From positions 1 to 16,967 of the forward strand of contig URCT01000051.1 in the NCBI GenBank assembly GCA_900546385.1: a stretch of 16,967 nt of DNA, read 5' to 3'. A program made the translations under genes and the position numbers. The notes beneath the pieces are model-generated. The model saw only the letters and a list, made by a program, of their open reading frames with translations. It was not told where the DNA came from and made no database searches. This stretch comes from an uncultured Eubacteriales bacterium. Lineage in GTDB: Bacteria; Bacillota; Clostridia; Oscillospirales; CAG-382. This document shows positions 1 to 8,085 of this stretch, one piece after another. Position 1 is the first letter of the stretch. The number at the start of each line of letters is the position of its first letter.

Positions 1-43
1 CTTGCCACCGGCAACTTTTTGCACGTCCGAGCAGCAACTTTTT

Positions 44-171
44 CCTACTTTTTGTTAAGTACAAAAAGTAGGGCAAAAAACTTTGAAACTTTCCTATCGG
101 AAATTTCGTCCCTGCCGGGACGGCACGCTCCGCGTGCTTTTTCGCCGCTTTTCGCAAAAACGAAAAGCGGC
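44..171. repeat. Array of consecutive hairpins in the intergenic region
   Basis: Five adjacent inverted repeats can be read directly. They are a 12-bp perfect stem at 44-55/61-72, a stem at 90-94/99-103 extended by 85-88/104-107, GTCCC/GGGAC at 108-112/117-121, GCACGC/GCGTGC at 123-128/132-137, and an 11-bp perfect stem at 144-154/161-171. No coding sequence is convincing here. The layout looks like the modular, probably multicopy, hairpin-rich intergenic elements found in many Oscillospirales-type genomes, but copy number cannot be judged from one window. The last hairpin has no good T-run on the plus strand, so these are not simply terminators. Confidence 0.6.
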
Positions 172-173
172 AT

Positions 174-210
174 AAAAAACCGACCTGTGAAAAATTCACA
201 GGCCGGTTTT
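174..210 (-). terminator. Intrinsic terminator of pgi
   Basis: On the minus strand an A/T-flanked stem with a 3-nt loop (192-194) pairs 176-191 with 195-210, with one A/C mismatch (183/203). A run of six T residues follows (complement of 174-179). It starts 15 nt beyond the pgi stop codon. Confidence 0.85.
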
Positions 211-224
211 CGGCATATCGTCTG

Positions 225-1565
225 TTAAAGTCTTGCTTCAAGCTCCTTGCGGCGCGCTTCGTTTTCCGCACCCGGCTTGCCGAGCAGTGCAAACATATTC
301 TTCTTGTAGGCTTCCACACCCGGTTGGTTGAACGGGTTCACACCGAGCATATAGCCGCTGGCGGCACAAGCCACTTCGAAGAAGTAAACAAGATAGCCGT
401 AGCTGTCCTCATCACGTGCGGCAAGCTCCAAAACAATGTTCGGCACGTTTCCGTCGCTGTGTGCAAAGGCCGTTGCGATAAACGCTTTCTTGTTGGCTTC
501 GTTCAAATCCTTGCCGGAAATGAAGTTGAGCTTGTCCACATTCTGCGGATCGTCCGGAATGATAAAGCTGTTGCCGGTGTTCTGAATGTCGATGACCGTT
601 TCGAAAATGTTGCGCACACCCTCTTGCACGATCTGACCGAGCGAATGCAGATCCGTCGAATAAATGACCGACGTCGGGAAAATGCCCTTGCCGTCCTTGC
701 CCTCGCTTTCGCCGAAGAGCTGCTTCCACCATTCGTTCATATACTGATAGGCCGGTTCGTAACAAGCCATGATCTCGATGGCCTTGCCTTTTTTATGAAG
801 AATGTTGCGGATGACGGCGTAGCGGTAGGCATCGTTCTTGTCGGCATCGCAGACCGAAAGCTCCTTGGCAGCTCTTGCCGCACCGGCCATGATCTTATCG
901 ATATCAATACCGGCTGCCGCGATCGGCAGCAGTCCGCAGGCGGTGAGAACCGAATAGCGTCCGCCGACATCGTCCGGAATGACGAACGTTTCGTAACCGG
1001 ATTCATCGGAGAATTCCTTCAACGTGCCGCGCGCCTTGTCGGTGGTGACATAGATGCGCTCTTTGGCACCGTCTTTGCCATACTTCTTTTCGAGAAGCTC
1101 ACGGAAAACACGGAACGCCACGGCCGGTTCGGTCGTCGTGCCGGATTTCGAAATGACGTTAACGCTGAAATCCTTGCCTTCGCAGAGCTTCACTACTTCG
1201 GTAAGCGTCTGTGCGCTGATGGAATTGCCGGCAAAATAGATGTTCGGCGTCTTTTTGGGCAGCAGATTGTAGTTGGGAGAGGTCAGAAATTCGATGGCTG
1301 CACGGGCACCGAGATACGAGCCGCCGATACCGATAACCACGAGCACCTCGCTGGTATCCTGAATCTTCTTGGCAGCCTTTTTGATGCGTGCGAATTCCTC
1401 CTTGTCATAGTCGTTCGGAAGCGTGTACCAGCCTAAGAAATCGCTGCCTTCACCGGAACGGTTGACGATTTTTTCATGGGCGGCGGCAAGTGCGCCGGCT
1501 TCTGCTTTGATTTCTTCGTCCGAAACAAAGCTTTTCAAAAATTTGTCATTTAACTTAACGGTCAT
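225..1565 (-). CDS. pgi: Glucose-6-phosphate isomerase
   Basis: This cytoplasmic enzyme interconverts glucose 6-phosphate and fructose 6-phosphate in glycolysis and gluconeogenesis. The 446-residue length is normal for the short bacterial/Firmicute Pgi type. Both family signatures are present: the GGRYS motif near residue 200 (DDVGGRYSVLTACG) and the C-terminal signature FFEVACAASGYMLGVNPF followed by NQPGVEAYKK, which carries the catalytic lysine near residue 420. The sugar-phosphate binding SKSGTTTE, the GESEGKDGKG glutamate region and the STDLHSLGQ histidine are also visible. The start at 1565 (MTVKLND) is chosen because AAAGGAG lies 8-9 nt upstream (1574-1580). A longer frame to 1616 would run through this site and over the -10 element. 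The gene is monocistronic, with its own promoter and terminator. Confidence 0.97.
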   Translation of the reverse strand: MTVKLNDKFLKSFVSDEEIKAEAGALAAAHEKIVNRSGEGSDFLGWYTLPNDYDKEEFARIKKAAKKIQDTSEVLVVIGIGGSYLGARAAIEFLTSPNYNLLPKKTPNIYFAGNSISAQTLTEVVKLCEGKDFSVNVISKSGTTTEPAVAFRVFRELLEKKYGKDGAKERIYVTTDKARGTLKEFSDESGYETFVIPDDVGGRYSVLTACGLLPIAAAGIDIDKIMAGAARAAKELSVCDADKNDAYRYAVIRNILHKKGKAIEIMACYEPAYQYMNEWWKQLFGESEGKDGKGIFPTSVIYSTDLHSLGQIVQEGVRNIFETVIDIQNTGNSFIIPDDPQNVDKLNFISGKDLNEANKKAFIATAFAHSDGNVPNIVLELAARDEDSYGYLVYFFEVACAASGYMLGVNPFNQPGVEAYKKNMFALLGKPGAENEARRKELEARL

Positions 1566-1607
1566 AACAAACACTCCTTTAATGGTAAGCCTTTTCTTTG
1601 AGCCTTT

Positions 1608-1636
1608 ATTATACAACAGCTTTCACCGTTTTACAA
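1608..1636 (-). promoter_or_regulatory. Sigma-A promoter of pgi
   Basis: Reading the minus strand, TTGTAA (1636-1631) is followed by a 17-nt spacer and a perfect TATAAT (1613-1608). The -10 lies about 43 nt before the pgi start codon. The -35 matches consensus at 4 of 6 positions. Confidence 0.8.
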
Positions 1637-1682
1637 GCGTTTTTGACAATATTTCAAATATTTTGCGATAAATGTTTTTTTC

Positions 1683-1702
1683 TTATCCCGACTTCGGGAT
1701 AA
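1683..1702. promoter_or_regulatory. Inverted repeat between divergent pgi and glycosidase genes
   Basis: TTATCCCG (1683-1690) and CGGGATAA (1695-1702) form a perfect 8-bp inverted repeat around ACTT. No T-run follows on either strand in a terminator-like position. It sits between the two divergent promoters and is followed by an AT-rich inverted repeat (TAATAT...ATATTA, about 1700-1717). It could be an operator or a hairpin in a leader. The 315-nt gap from 1566 to 1880 otherwise holds only the two promoters and ribosome binding sites. Confidence 0.4.
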
Positions 1703-1811
1703 TATAGGAATATATTATGTACAAAACGCCATGATTTCCGGAATGTCGTGTCCATCGCGTTGTCGTTTTTGTATGCGGCGGTCACACGAAAAACTTTCGC
1801 TTACGCAAGGC

Positions 1812-1840
1812 TTGACTTTTGAGGGCGCGCTTGTTATACT
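1812..1840 (+). promoter_or_regulatory. Sigma-A promoter of the GH39-like gene
   Basis: TTGACT (1812-1817), a 17-nt spacer and TATACT (1835-1840) make a strong promoter match. It lies about 40 nt before the chosen ATG at 1881, which argues against a start at 1731. Confidence 0.85.
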
Positions 1841-1880
1841 GAAACCGGAAACCAAATCCAAACCGAAAAGGAGAAAAATC

Positions 1881-3230
1881 ATGGCCAAACTAACCGTCCG
1901 TTTTGACAAAAAGCTCGGCAGAATCAAGCCGCTTCACGGTGTGGGACAGCCGCCGTTTGTCGGCACGGATTTTTCGTATTTTCACTATCTTACCGAAGCA
2001 AACATTCCGTTTTCGCGTCTGCACGATGTCGGCGGCGCATACGGTGGAAATCTGTATGTGGATATCCCCAACCTGTTCCGCGATTTTGATGCGGACGAAT
2101 ACGACCCGGCGTCGTATGATTTTGCGTTCACCGACCTGCTGCTTCGAAAGCTGGTCGAAGCCGGTGTCGAACCGTATTTCCGGCTCGGCGTGACCATCGA
2201 AAACTACATTTATGTCAAAGCGTACCGGATCAATCCGCCCAAAGATCCGGCCAAATGGGCACGCATCTGCGAGCACGTCATCCGCCACTACAACGAAGGC
2301 TGGGCGAATGGCTTCCATTACGGCATTACCTATTGGGAAATCTGGAACGAGCCGGACAACGGCATAAACGACGCGACCAACCAAATGTGGAGCGGCACAC
2401 CGGAGGAATTCTATGAACTATACCGCGTGACCTCCAAGCATTTGCGCGCCTGCTTCGGGGACAGCATCAAGATCGGCGGCTATGCGTCCTGCGGCTTTTA
2501 TGCGGTAAACGACATCAACACCCCCAATGCCGAAGCACTCGGGCTTTCCAAAGAGCCGAACGACTGGGAGGTGCGCACGGCCTTCTTTGTCCGCTTTTTT
2601 GACGGCTTTTTAGACATGGTCAAAAGAGAACAGCTGCCGTTCGACTTTTTCTCCCATCACAGCTACGGTGATGTGGCAAAAACCGTGTTCATGAACCGCT
2701 ATGCCGCCAAACGTCTTGCAGAAGCCGGATACGGCGATGTCGAGATCCATATAAACGAATGGCACACCTATCCGGGAAAAGCCACGCGCGGCACGGATAA
2801 ATGCTGTGCATCGGCCACGGCGATGATGCTTGCCATGCAGAACGAAAAAATGGACGTGATGTGCTATTATGACGCACGCATGGGCATTTCGATCTACGGC
2901 GGACTGTTCAATCCCATGGCCGAAGAGCCGTATTGCACCTATTACGGCTTCAAGGCCTTCGGAAAGCTCTACAAAATGGGCGTTCAGGCCGAATGTGTGA
3001 GCGATACCGATGGGCTGTACGCCATCGCCGCGACCGACGAAACCGGCAGCGAAAAAGGCCTTTTAATTGCCAACATCGGCGAAGAAACAACGGTTGAAAC
3101 CGGTTTAGAAGGCGATTTTACGGTATATGAAATCGACGAAGCACACCTGTTTACGCCGTCGGAAAAGAAGGCCGATCGGTTCGTTTTGGGAAACAACAAA
3201 GTCGTTTATATTGAAAAGACACAAGCATAA
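1881..3230 (+). CDS. GH39-like glycoside hydrolase (clan GH-A), cytoplasmic
   Basis: This is a 449-residue protein with features of a (beta/alpha)8 retaining glycosidase related to family GH39 (beta-xylosidase or alpha-iduronidase type). The acid/base motif is YWEIWNEPDN with Glu157. The likely nucleophile is Glu293 in EIHINEWHTYPG, 136 residues later. Other GH39-like features are SRLHDVGG near the N-terminus and FDFFSHHSYG before the nucleophile. The C-terminal ~75 residues look like the usual small beta-sandwich. There is no signal peptide, so it should act on imported oligosaccharides or glycosides; the substrate cannot be read from the sequence. The ATG at 1881 has AAGGAG at 1868-1873 and sits just behind a strong promoter. 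The gene is monocistronic, with no sugar transporter in view. Assignment to clan GH-A is firm; the exact family is likely but not proven. Confidence 0.85.
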   Translation: MAKLTVRFDKKLGRIKPLHGVGQPPFVGTDFSYFHYLTEANIPFSRLHDVGGAYGGNLYVDIPNLFRDFDADEYDPASYDFAFTDLLLRKLVEAGVEPYFRLGVTIENYIYVKAYRINPPKDPAKWARICEHVIRHYNEGWANGFHYGITYWEIWNEPDNGINDATNQMWSGTPEEFYELYRVTSKHLRACFGDSIKIGGYASCGFYAVNDINTPNAEALGLSKEPNDWEVRTAFFVRFFDGFLDMVKREQLPFDFFSHHSYGDVAKTVFMNRYAAKRLAEAGYGDVEIHINEWHTYPGKATRGTDKCCASATAMMLAMQNEKMDVMCYYDARMGISIYGGLFNPMAEEPYCTYYGFKAFGKLYKMGVQAECVSDTDGLYAIAATDETGSEKGLLIANIGEETTVETGLEGDFTVYEIDEAHLFTPSEKKADRFVLGNNKVVYIEKTQA

Positions 3231-3236
3231 AACAAG

Positions 3237-3265
3237 CGGACTGTAAAAACAAGTTTTGCAGTCCG
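3237..3265 (-). terminator. Hairpin, possible terminator of the SLH/DUF4430 gene
   Basis: CGGACTG (3237-3243) pairs with CAGTCCG (3259-3265), with inner A/T pairs. On the minus strand it is followed by a weak T-rich stretch (CTTGTTTTAT). It lies about 70 nt beyond the stop of the minus-strand gene. The plus-strand side has no T-run. Confidence 0.45.
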
Positions 3266-3272
3266 TTATGCT

Positions 3273-3309
3273 GTCGGGCAGGAGGCGAACCTTCCTGCCC
3301 GACTTTTTT
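3273..3309 (+). terminator. Intrinsic terminator of the GH39-like gene
   Basis: GTCGGGCAGGA (3273-3283) pairs perfectly with TCCTGCCCGAC (3293-3303), followed by six T residues (3304-3309). It separates the convergent glycosidase and surface-protein genes. Confidence 0.92.
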
Positions 3310-3332
3310 CGTTCGAACGACGTCCGAACGGT

Positions 3333-6300
3333 TTATTTAGCAAATCTTACGAAAATCGCTGCGGCTTGGGCGCGCGTTGCGTTTTCGCTCGGTGCGAAGG
3401 TCGTTTCCGTCATACCATTCAGAATGCCTGCCGCAAAGGCCCATTCGATGGCGGCACGCGATTCCTCTGAAAGCGAAGCGATATCGGCAAATGCCGTTTC
3501 TTTCGTTTCGTCGGTATCTTTTGCCGCATAACGGTAAAGAATGAGTGCCATCTGCTCACGCGTGACAAAGGCCTCCGGCGCAAATTCCGTTTCGCTTACG
3601 CCCTTGACGATGCCGTTTTCGCAAGCCCATGCAACGGAATCCGCATACCATGCGCCGTCCGCAACATCCGCAAAGGCCGCTTTTGCCGCCGCTTTCGGCG
3701 TGCCTGCAAACCGGTGCAGGATGGTCACAAACATTGCACGCGTCAAAACGCCGTCCGGCGCAAAGGTGTTTTCGCCGATACCGTTTATGTAACCGGCTGT
3801 GGCCGCTTTTTGGATGCTTTCGGCTGCCCAGTGTCCGTCAATGTCCGTGAACACAACCGTTTCCGGCTTGGTTTCGGGATCCTTTTCAGGCTCTTTGTCC
3901 GGCTCTTTTTCCGGGTCTTTTTCGGGATCTTTTTCCGGGTCTTTTGCGGTGTCCTTGCCGGTCTCCTCCGGCTTTTCGGTCTCGTCGGCCTTGCCGTCCG
4001 CAGTGCCGGCCGAGGACGAACCGCCGCTGCCGCTGCCGCTGTCAAATTCGTTCATATAATTTTTGGTGTAGTACACCACGATTTTATCGCCGTCTTTGAC
4101 GCCGTAAGCACTCATCATCACATCCGGCATTTTTCCGTTGACCTTATACAGCCAACCGGAATATTTGCCATCGGTGAATTCGGCAAGTGTCGTGCCGTCC
4201 GGCGAGGTGACCGAAGAAATATAGCCGCCCTTATTGACATATTGATAGCCGTTTTTATCGAGAATCTTGGTAAAGACATCGAGCGCCGTTGTGCCGTCCG
4301 GCAGATCCGCTACCGACACCCGGTCGATCCACGCGTCTTTATCCGTCTTTAACGTAAAGGTGACCGTGGCGGTTTCTTCGATCGGTTCGGGCTTTGTTAC
4401 GGCTCCTGCCGTATATTTGCCGCGCACCACCGTATTGACGCTCACTTCTCGGTAATACAAATCGGCAAGCGGTGCGTATTTGGCATAGGTTTCGGGATCG
4501 TTCTTATAGAGTGCGCCGTATTTGCCGAGCGTTTCGCTGGAAAGGGCGGAGTCGATCTTGACCGCTTTTGGCTGATTCTGCTTGGTGACAAGCAGATTTT
4601 CATGCGTCACGGATGCCGGATTGGACGAGCGGAACAACCGCCACGCTTCAAGCGTCTGCCAGTTTTCAAGCGCTGTCGGCACAATGCCGTGACCGACCAT
4701 GGAGGCTTCTTTGCGCACCCAAACCAGCTTGCCGTCCTGTTCGTAAACCTCGACAAACGGATTCATATCGGTGCGGATGTTGTCTTTATCGGTGTTATTG
4801 CCGCGAATGCCCTCGAAATAGTTTTCGAGAACCTTGTCCATAAGGGCTTTTTCCGCTTGGATTTCTTCTTCCGTTAACGGCAGAACGGCAAAATGCAGTT
4901 CTTTCGAAACCGAAACGCCACTTTCCTTATCGGTAAGAGTCAGTTTGACAGTTACGTTTTCGGTATCTTCGCCGACCATCGGACGGTACACTTCGGTGCG
5001 TGCCGCGTTATTGACATCGGTCGAACGGATGACCGCCTCGTTGTCCGAAGTAATGCTTACCGGGACAAGCGCGCCGTCGATGCCGAAATCGCGCGTGGTC
5101 GGATACTTGATATCGCCCTTGACCGTGTAAACGCCGTCGGTTTCGGTGAGTTGTTCGCCGGTATATGCGTCGTGCAGACCGGCTTTGGCAAAGCCGGATT
5201 CGAGTTTTTTCGCAAGAGACGCGCGAATTTCCTCCAAGGCGCTGTCGTCTAACTTTGCCACCGTCGCGTCAAACGTTTTGTACAGCACGATTTCCGGCTC
5301 GTCGGTCGAAGTAAATCCAAAGGTAAAGGCCGCCGTCAGTGTGACATCGCGGTCGTCCTTGCCGCGGTGGATCACGCCGGTATAGGGTTTGGTTTTGTTC
5401 GCGCCATCCTTAACGGAAAGCGCGTCCGTGTCCGAAGAGGTCCACGAAACAAGCGTCCAGGCTTTGCCGTCGATGACGGCAGGAAGCGAGATGTTTTCGG
5501 TGAGCGGTGCGGAAGCATCGAGTGCTGCACCGGCTACAATTTCCTCGCGCATCAGCGTTTTGACGCGTTCGACATCCCACGGAACGACAACGGTCACGCC
5601 ATAGGTCAGGTGTGCGTCGTCCAACGCAAGGTCGAAGGTCACGCGCAAAGAGCCGCTATGGATCGACGGAGCGGTGTTCGGGTCGGCAAAGAAATAGGTG
5701 ATCGTGCCGTCCCGGTCGATGGAAGCGCCTTCATGCAGCGTTTCGACCGAAGAAACGGTGATCGACACCGGTTCTCCGACAGCCGCGAACCGATCGGCAA
5801 GCATGGTGACAATATTGGTATCTCTGCCGTAAACCGGCTTTAACGCGCCATAACGGCGGACAGCCTCTAACGCGGTTTTCAAGCGTTTCTGCTTGTCGGC
5901 AAGCTCGGCTTTGACAGCGGCTTCGGAATATACCGAAAAGGTAAATTCTTTGGTCGCAGCGGTATCTTCATACGAGATTTCCGCCGTGAGCGTCACGGTC
6001 GCAATGCCGGTCTTCGGAAGCGTGATAACGCCGGTTTCCGGGTCGATGACAGCGTTGTCGCTCGAGGTCCAGACGATTGTCGAACCGCTGGCGCCGGTCG
6101 TCGGAAGCGTAAGCGAACCGGCCTCTTTGATCGGTGCTTCGGTATCCAATTCCAGTGCCGCGCGGTCAGCCGCCACGATGCCTGCCGCACGGGATTTCAC
6201 GACAACCGGCGAAGAGAGCATCTCGGTCTTGCCGGCCGCCGTTGTGACCGCATAGGAAAGATAACAGGTGTCGAGGTCTGCGGGAATGGTAAAGGTGCGC

Positions 6301-7850
6301 GCGGTCGCGCCCTTGATGTCATGATAATCGCTGTAGCCGACCTTTCCGGAAAGGTATTCTTCTTCGGTCAGATACTTCCACTGGAACGAAAGCTCCGGAT
6401 AGGTCTCGTAATCATACGGTTTTGCGCCGAGAACCGAAATTTTGGCTTCGACCGTAAAGCCGACTGCAACCGTGCCGTCGATTTCGCGTCCGGAAATCTG
6501 CGGAACGGCAAGCACCGTGCTGGTCGCGCTGTAAGCGCCGTCCGCGGTTTCGGCTTTAACAACCGCCTTACCGGGTGCAAGCACACGGACGACCATCGAA
6601 GCGTTGTTTTCTTTCGGGCTTTCCGGTGCAATAAGCTCGATAGTGTTTTCGCCGCTTTCGAGCGTCCAGACGATAGCCGGCTCTTCGTCCATGTCCTTAT
6701 AGGTAACCGTAAGCGTTGCCGAAGGATGCTCATAACCGGCGTTCACGTCAAGAATGACGTCCGAAAGCAGAATTTTCGGGTCTTTTGCGATGGGTGTGCT
6801 GCCGACTTCCCAAGCAAGCACCGGATAGCCGCCGTTGATGCCGGTCGTATCGGCGGAAAAAGCGTTTCCGAGAGCGGCAAGAAGCGCGTCGGTCTCGGAG
6901 ATTTTTCCGCAGCCGGTCGTTTTGCCCGTACCGGCCCCGATGGCGGTTTCCGTATAATAACCGTTGGCAAAGCTTGCGGAGCTGTACAAAAATCCGGCAA
7001 GCTCACCGGCCGACGCGCCGTTCATTTTGCCGATATTGTAGCAGTCGGAGGCCGTGACATTGTTTTGGAGCTGACCGCCGATACCGCCCGTGCGGCTGGT
7101 GCCGGACACCGTGCCGGTATTGTAGCAAGCGGTGATTTCGGTATATTTGGCATAGCCGACGATACCGCCTGCCACCGTGTTTTTCGCATCATTTGCCGTC
7201 TCAACGCTTGCGCGGTTGACACAGCCGGAGAGGACGACACCCGGTTTCTTATTCGGCTTATCGCCGTTCACATAGCCGACGATGCCGCCGATGTTGGCTT
7301 TGGCTTTCGAAGACGACACAAAACCCGTAAACGAGCAGTTGATGACGCTTCCGGCATTCACCTGGCCGACGATGCCGCCGACGTTGTTGTTGGAAGCCGT
7401 GACAGAGCCTTCAACATTCAGGTTTTTGACGGTTGCCGTGACGGTTTTTCCGTCCACGGTCGCAAGGCCGATACCGCCGAACAGACCTTGGTTGGCAGCA
7501 GAGACGTTATTTACGTTTAGGCCTTTGATGGTATGGAACGCGCCGTCAAAGGTTCCGGCATAGGCTTCGGTGATATAGCCGGAATCCGGGAAAATGCGCT
7601 TCCAGTTCTGATTTTCAAGGTCAATGTCGGCCACAAGCACGGCATTTGCCGTACTCGACGGTGTGGCGTTGACAAGGTCGCGGAAAGCGGCAAGGTCGGC
7701 GGCGTCCGCAATTTCATACGGAGTTTTCGCCGAGCCGTCTCCGGCAAGCACGCCGCCCACAGCACCGGCCGCGAGCGTGAAAAGTCCGCAAAGCAGCACA
7801 AACGATAAAGCAAGTGACAGGAGCGCGGACATACGGTTGGTTTTTCTCAT
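3333..7850 (-). CDS. Secreted SLH-anchored surface protein with DUF4430 (transcobalamin-like) domain
   Basis: This 1505-residue protein has a signal peptide (basic MRKTNR, hydrophobic residues 8-28, AGA cleavage site near 30). GLUG-like repeats follow at about 120-300 (repeated GGIVGxV units), then Ig-like (BIG2-like and atrophied aBig-like, with VxWTSSD motifs) domains at about 358-990. A largely helical segment lies at about 991-1137, and a DUF4430 domain at about 1160-1265 (TALDVF, GGYISSV, SGWLYKVNGK, GDKIVVYYT). A DPEK-rich charged linker (about 1268-1330) leads to three SLH domains (about 1335-1505) with LTRAM, VTREQ and ATRAQ motifs, which in this family bind secondary cell-wall polymer. 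DUF4430 is related to the C-terminal domain of animal transcobalamin and intrinsic factor. Together with the B12 riboswitch in its leader this suggests cell-surface cobalamin or corrinoid binding; binding itself is inferred. The start at 7850 is preceded by AAAGGAA and gives a clean signal peptide, whereas the frame extending to 7916 adds an unlikely N-terminus. Confidence 0.9.
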   Translation of the reverse strand: MRKTNRMSALLSLALSFVLLCGLFTLAAGAVGGVLAGDGSAKTPYEIADAADLAAFRDLVNATPSSTANAVLVADIDLENQNWKRIFPDSGYITEAYAGTFDGAFHTIKGLNVNNVSAANQGLFGGIGLATVDGKTVTATVKNLNVEGSVTASNNNVGGIVGQVNAGSVINCSFTGFVSSSKAKANIGGIVGYVNGDKPNKKPGVVLSGCVNRASVETANDAKNTVAGGIVGYAKYTEITACYNTGTVSGTSRTGGIGGQLQNNVTASDCYNIGKMNGASAGELAGFLYSSASFANGYYTETAIGAGTGKTTGCGKISETDALLAALGNAFSADTTGINGGYPVLAWEVGSTPIAKDPKILLSDVILDVNAGYEHPSATLTVTYKDMDEEPAIVWTLESGENTIELIAPESPKENNASMVVRVLAPGKAVVKAETADGAYSATSTVLAVPQISGREIDGTVAVGFTVEAKISVLGAKPYDYETYPELSFQWKYLTEEEYLSGKVGYSDYHDIKGATARTFTIPADLDTCYLSYAVTTAAGKTEMLSSPVVVKSRAAGIVAADRAALELDTEAPIKEAGSLTLPTTGASGSTIVWTSSDNAVIDPETGVITLPKTGIATVTLTAEISYEDTAATKEFTFSVYSEAAVKAELADKQKRLKTALEAVRRYGALKPVYGRDTNIVTMLADRFAAVGEPVSITVSSVETLHEGASIDRDGTITYFFADPNTAPSIHSGSLRVTFDLALDDAHLTYGVTVVVPWDVERVKTLMREEIVAGAALDASAPLTENISLPAVIDGKAWTLVSWTSSDTDALSVKDGANKTKPYTGVIHRGKDDRDVTLTAAFTFGFTSTDEPEIVLYKTFDATVAKLDDSALEEIRASLAKKLESGFAKAGLHDAYTGEQLTETDGVYTVKGDIKYPTTRDFGIDGALVPVSITSDNEAVIRSTDVNNAARTEVYRPMVGEDTENVTVKLTLTDKESGVSVSKELHFAVLPLTEEEIQAEKALMDKVLENYFEGIRGNNTDKDNIRTDMNPFVEVYEQDGKLVWVRKEASMVGHGIVPTALENWQTLEAWRLFRSSNPASVTHENLLVTKQNQPKAVKIDSALSSETLGKYGALYKNDPETYAKYAPLADLYYREVSVNTVVRGKYTAGAVTKPEPIEETATVTFTLKTDKDAWIDRVSVADLPDGTTALDVFTKILDKNGYQYVNKGGYISSVTSPDGTTLAEFTDGKYSGWLYKVNGKMPDVMMSAYGVKDGDKIVVYYTKNYMNEFDSGSGSGGSSSAGTADGKADETEKPEETGKDTAKDPEKDPEKDPEKEPDKEPEKDPETKPETVVFTDIDGHWAAESIQKAATAGYINGIGENTFAPDGVLTRAMFVTILHRFAGTPKAAAKAAFADVADGAWYADSVAWACENGIVKGVSETEFAPEAFVTREQMALILYRYAAKDTDETKETAFADIASLSEESRAAIEWAFAAGILNGMTETTFAPSENATRAQAAAIFVRFAK

Positions 7851-7924
7851 GATGATTTCCTTTCTTTGGCTTCTTGCAAAAGCCTTTTTTATCACAAGCG
7901 CGGCTCGTCCGACCATCGGTCAAA

Positions 7925-7972
7925 ACAAAAACTGCCGCAGCAAGTTTTCTTAAAAAAACTTAACACGGCAGT
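7925..7972 (-). terminator. Leader terminator 2, between riboswitch and surface-protein gene
   Basis: On the minus strand ACTGCCG (7972-7966) pairs with CGGCAGT (7937-7931), and an inner AAGTTTT/AAAACTT stem (7961-7955/7948-7942) stacks above a small internal loop. A T-rich run follows (TTTTGTTTTG, complement of 7930-7921). It lies about 75 nt before the start codon of the minus-strand gene, in the right place for riboswitch-controlled termination. Confidence 0.8.
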
Positions 7973-8002
7973 TATTCCCATGTCGGCATAAAACGGCACG
8001 CC

Positions 8003-8044
8003 AAAAAAGCCCTTACAAACCGTTTTTGAAAAAACGGCTGCAAG
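8003..8044 (-). terminator. Leader terminator 1, just downstream of the B12 aptamer
   Basis: On the minus strand CTTGCA (8044-8039) pairs with TGTAAG (8017-8012), and CCGTTTTT/AAAAACGG forms the upper stem. Three bases after the stem comes a run of six T residues (complement of 8003-8008). The position directly after the aptamer makes it a candidate expression platform. It is weaker than the second hairpin because of the bulges and the gap before the T-run. Confidence 0.55.
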
Positions 8045-8085
8045 CGCGCCGAATACGGGAAAAGCAGCTGGACAGACAAGATGAT

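Noticed and set aside
324..1436. Long plus-strand open frame of 370 codons
   Set aside because: It is antisense to pgi, which has full family signatures, a promoter, an RBS and a terminator. The antisense product has no recognisable motif.
1731..1880. Upstream extension of the glycosidase reading frame
   Set aside because: It covers the sigma-A promoter at 1812-1840, lacks an RBS, and the extra residues do not resemble the GH39 N-terminus.
3876..3955. Short direct repeats resembling a repeat array
   Set aside because: These are codons of the DPEK/EPEK linker inside a coding region, irregular and without spacers, so not a CRISPR or non-coding repeat.
3799..4059. Plus-strand frame with SGSFSGSF repeats
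   Set aside because: The repetition comes from the DPEK-rich linker on the coding (minus) strand, not from a real repeat protein.
6321..7520. Plus-strand open frame of 399 codons
   Set aside because: Antisense shadow of the SLH/DUF4430 gene; composition (Arg/Gly/Asp-rich) is typical of reverse-frame translation of this GC-rich coding sequence.
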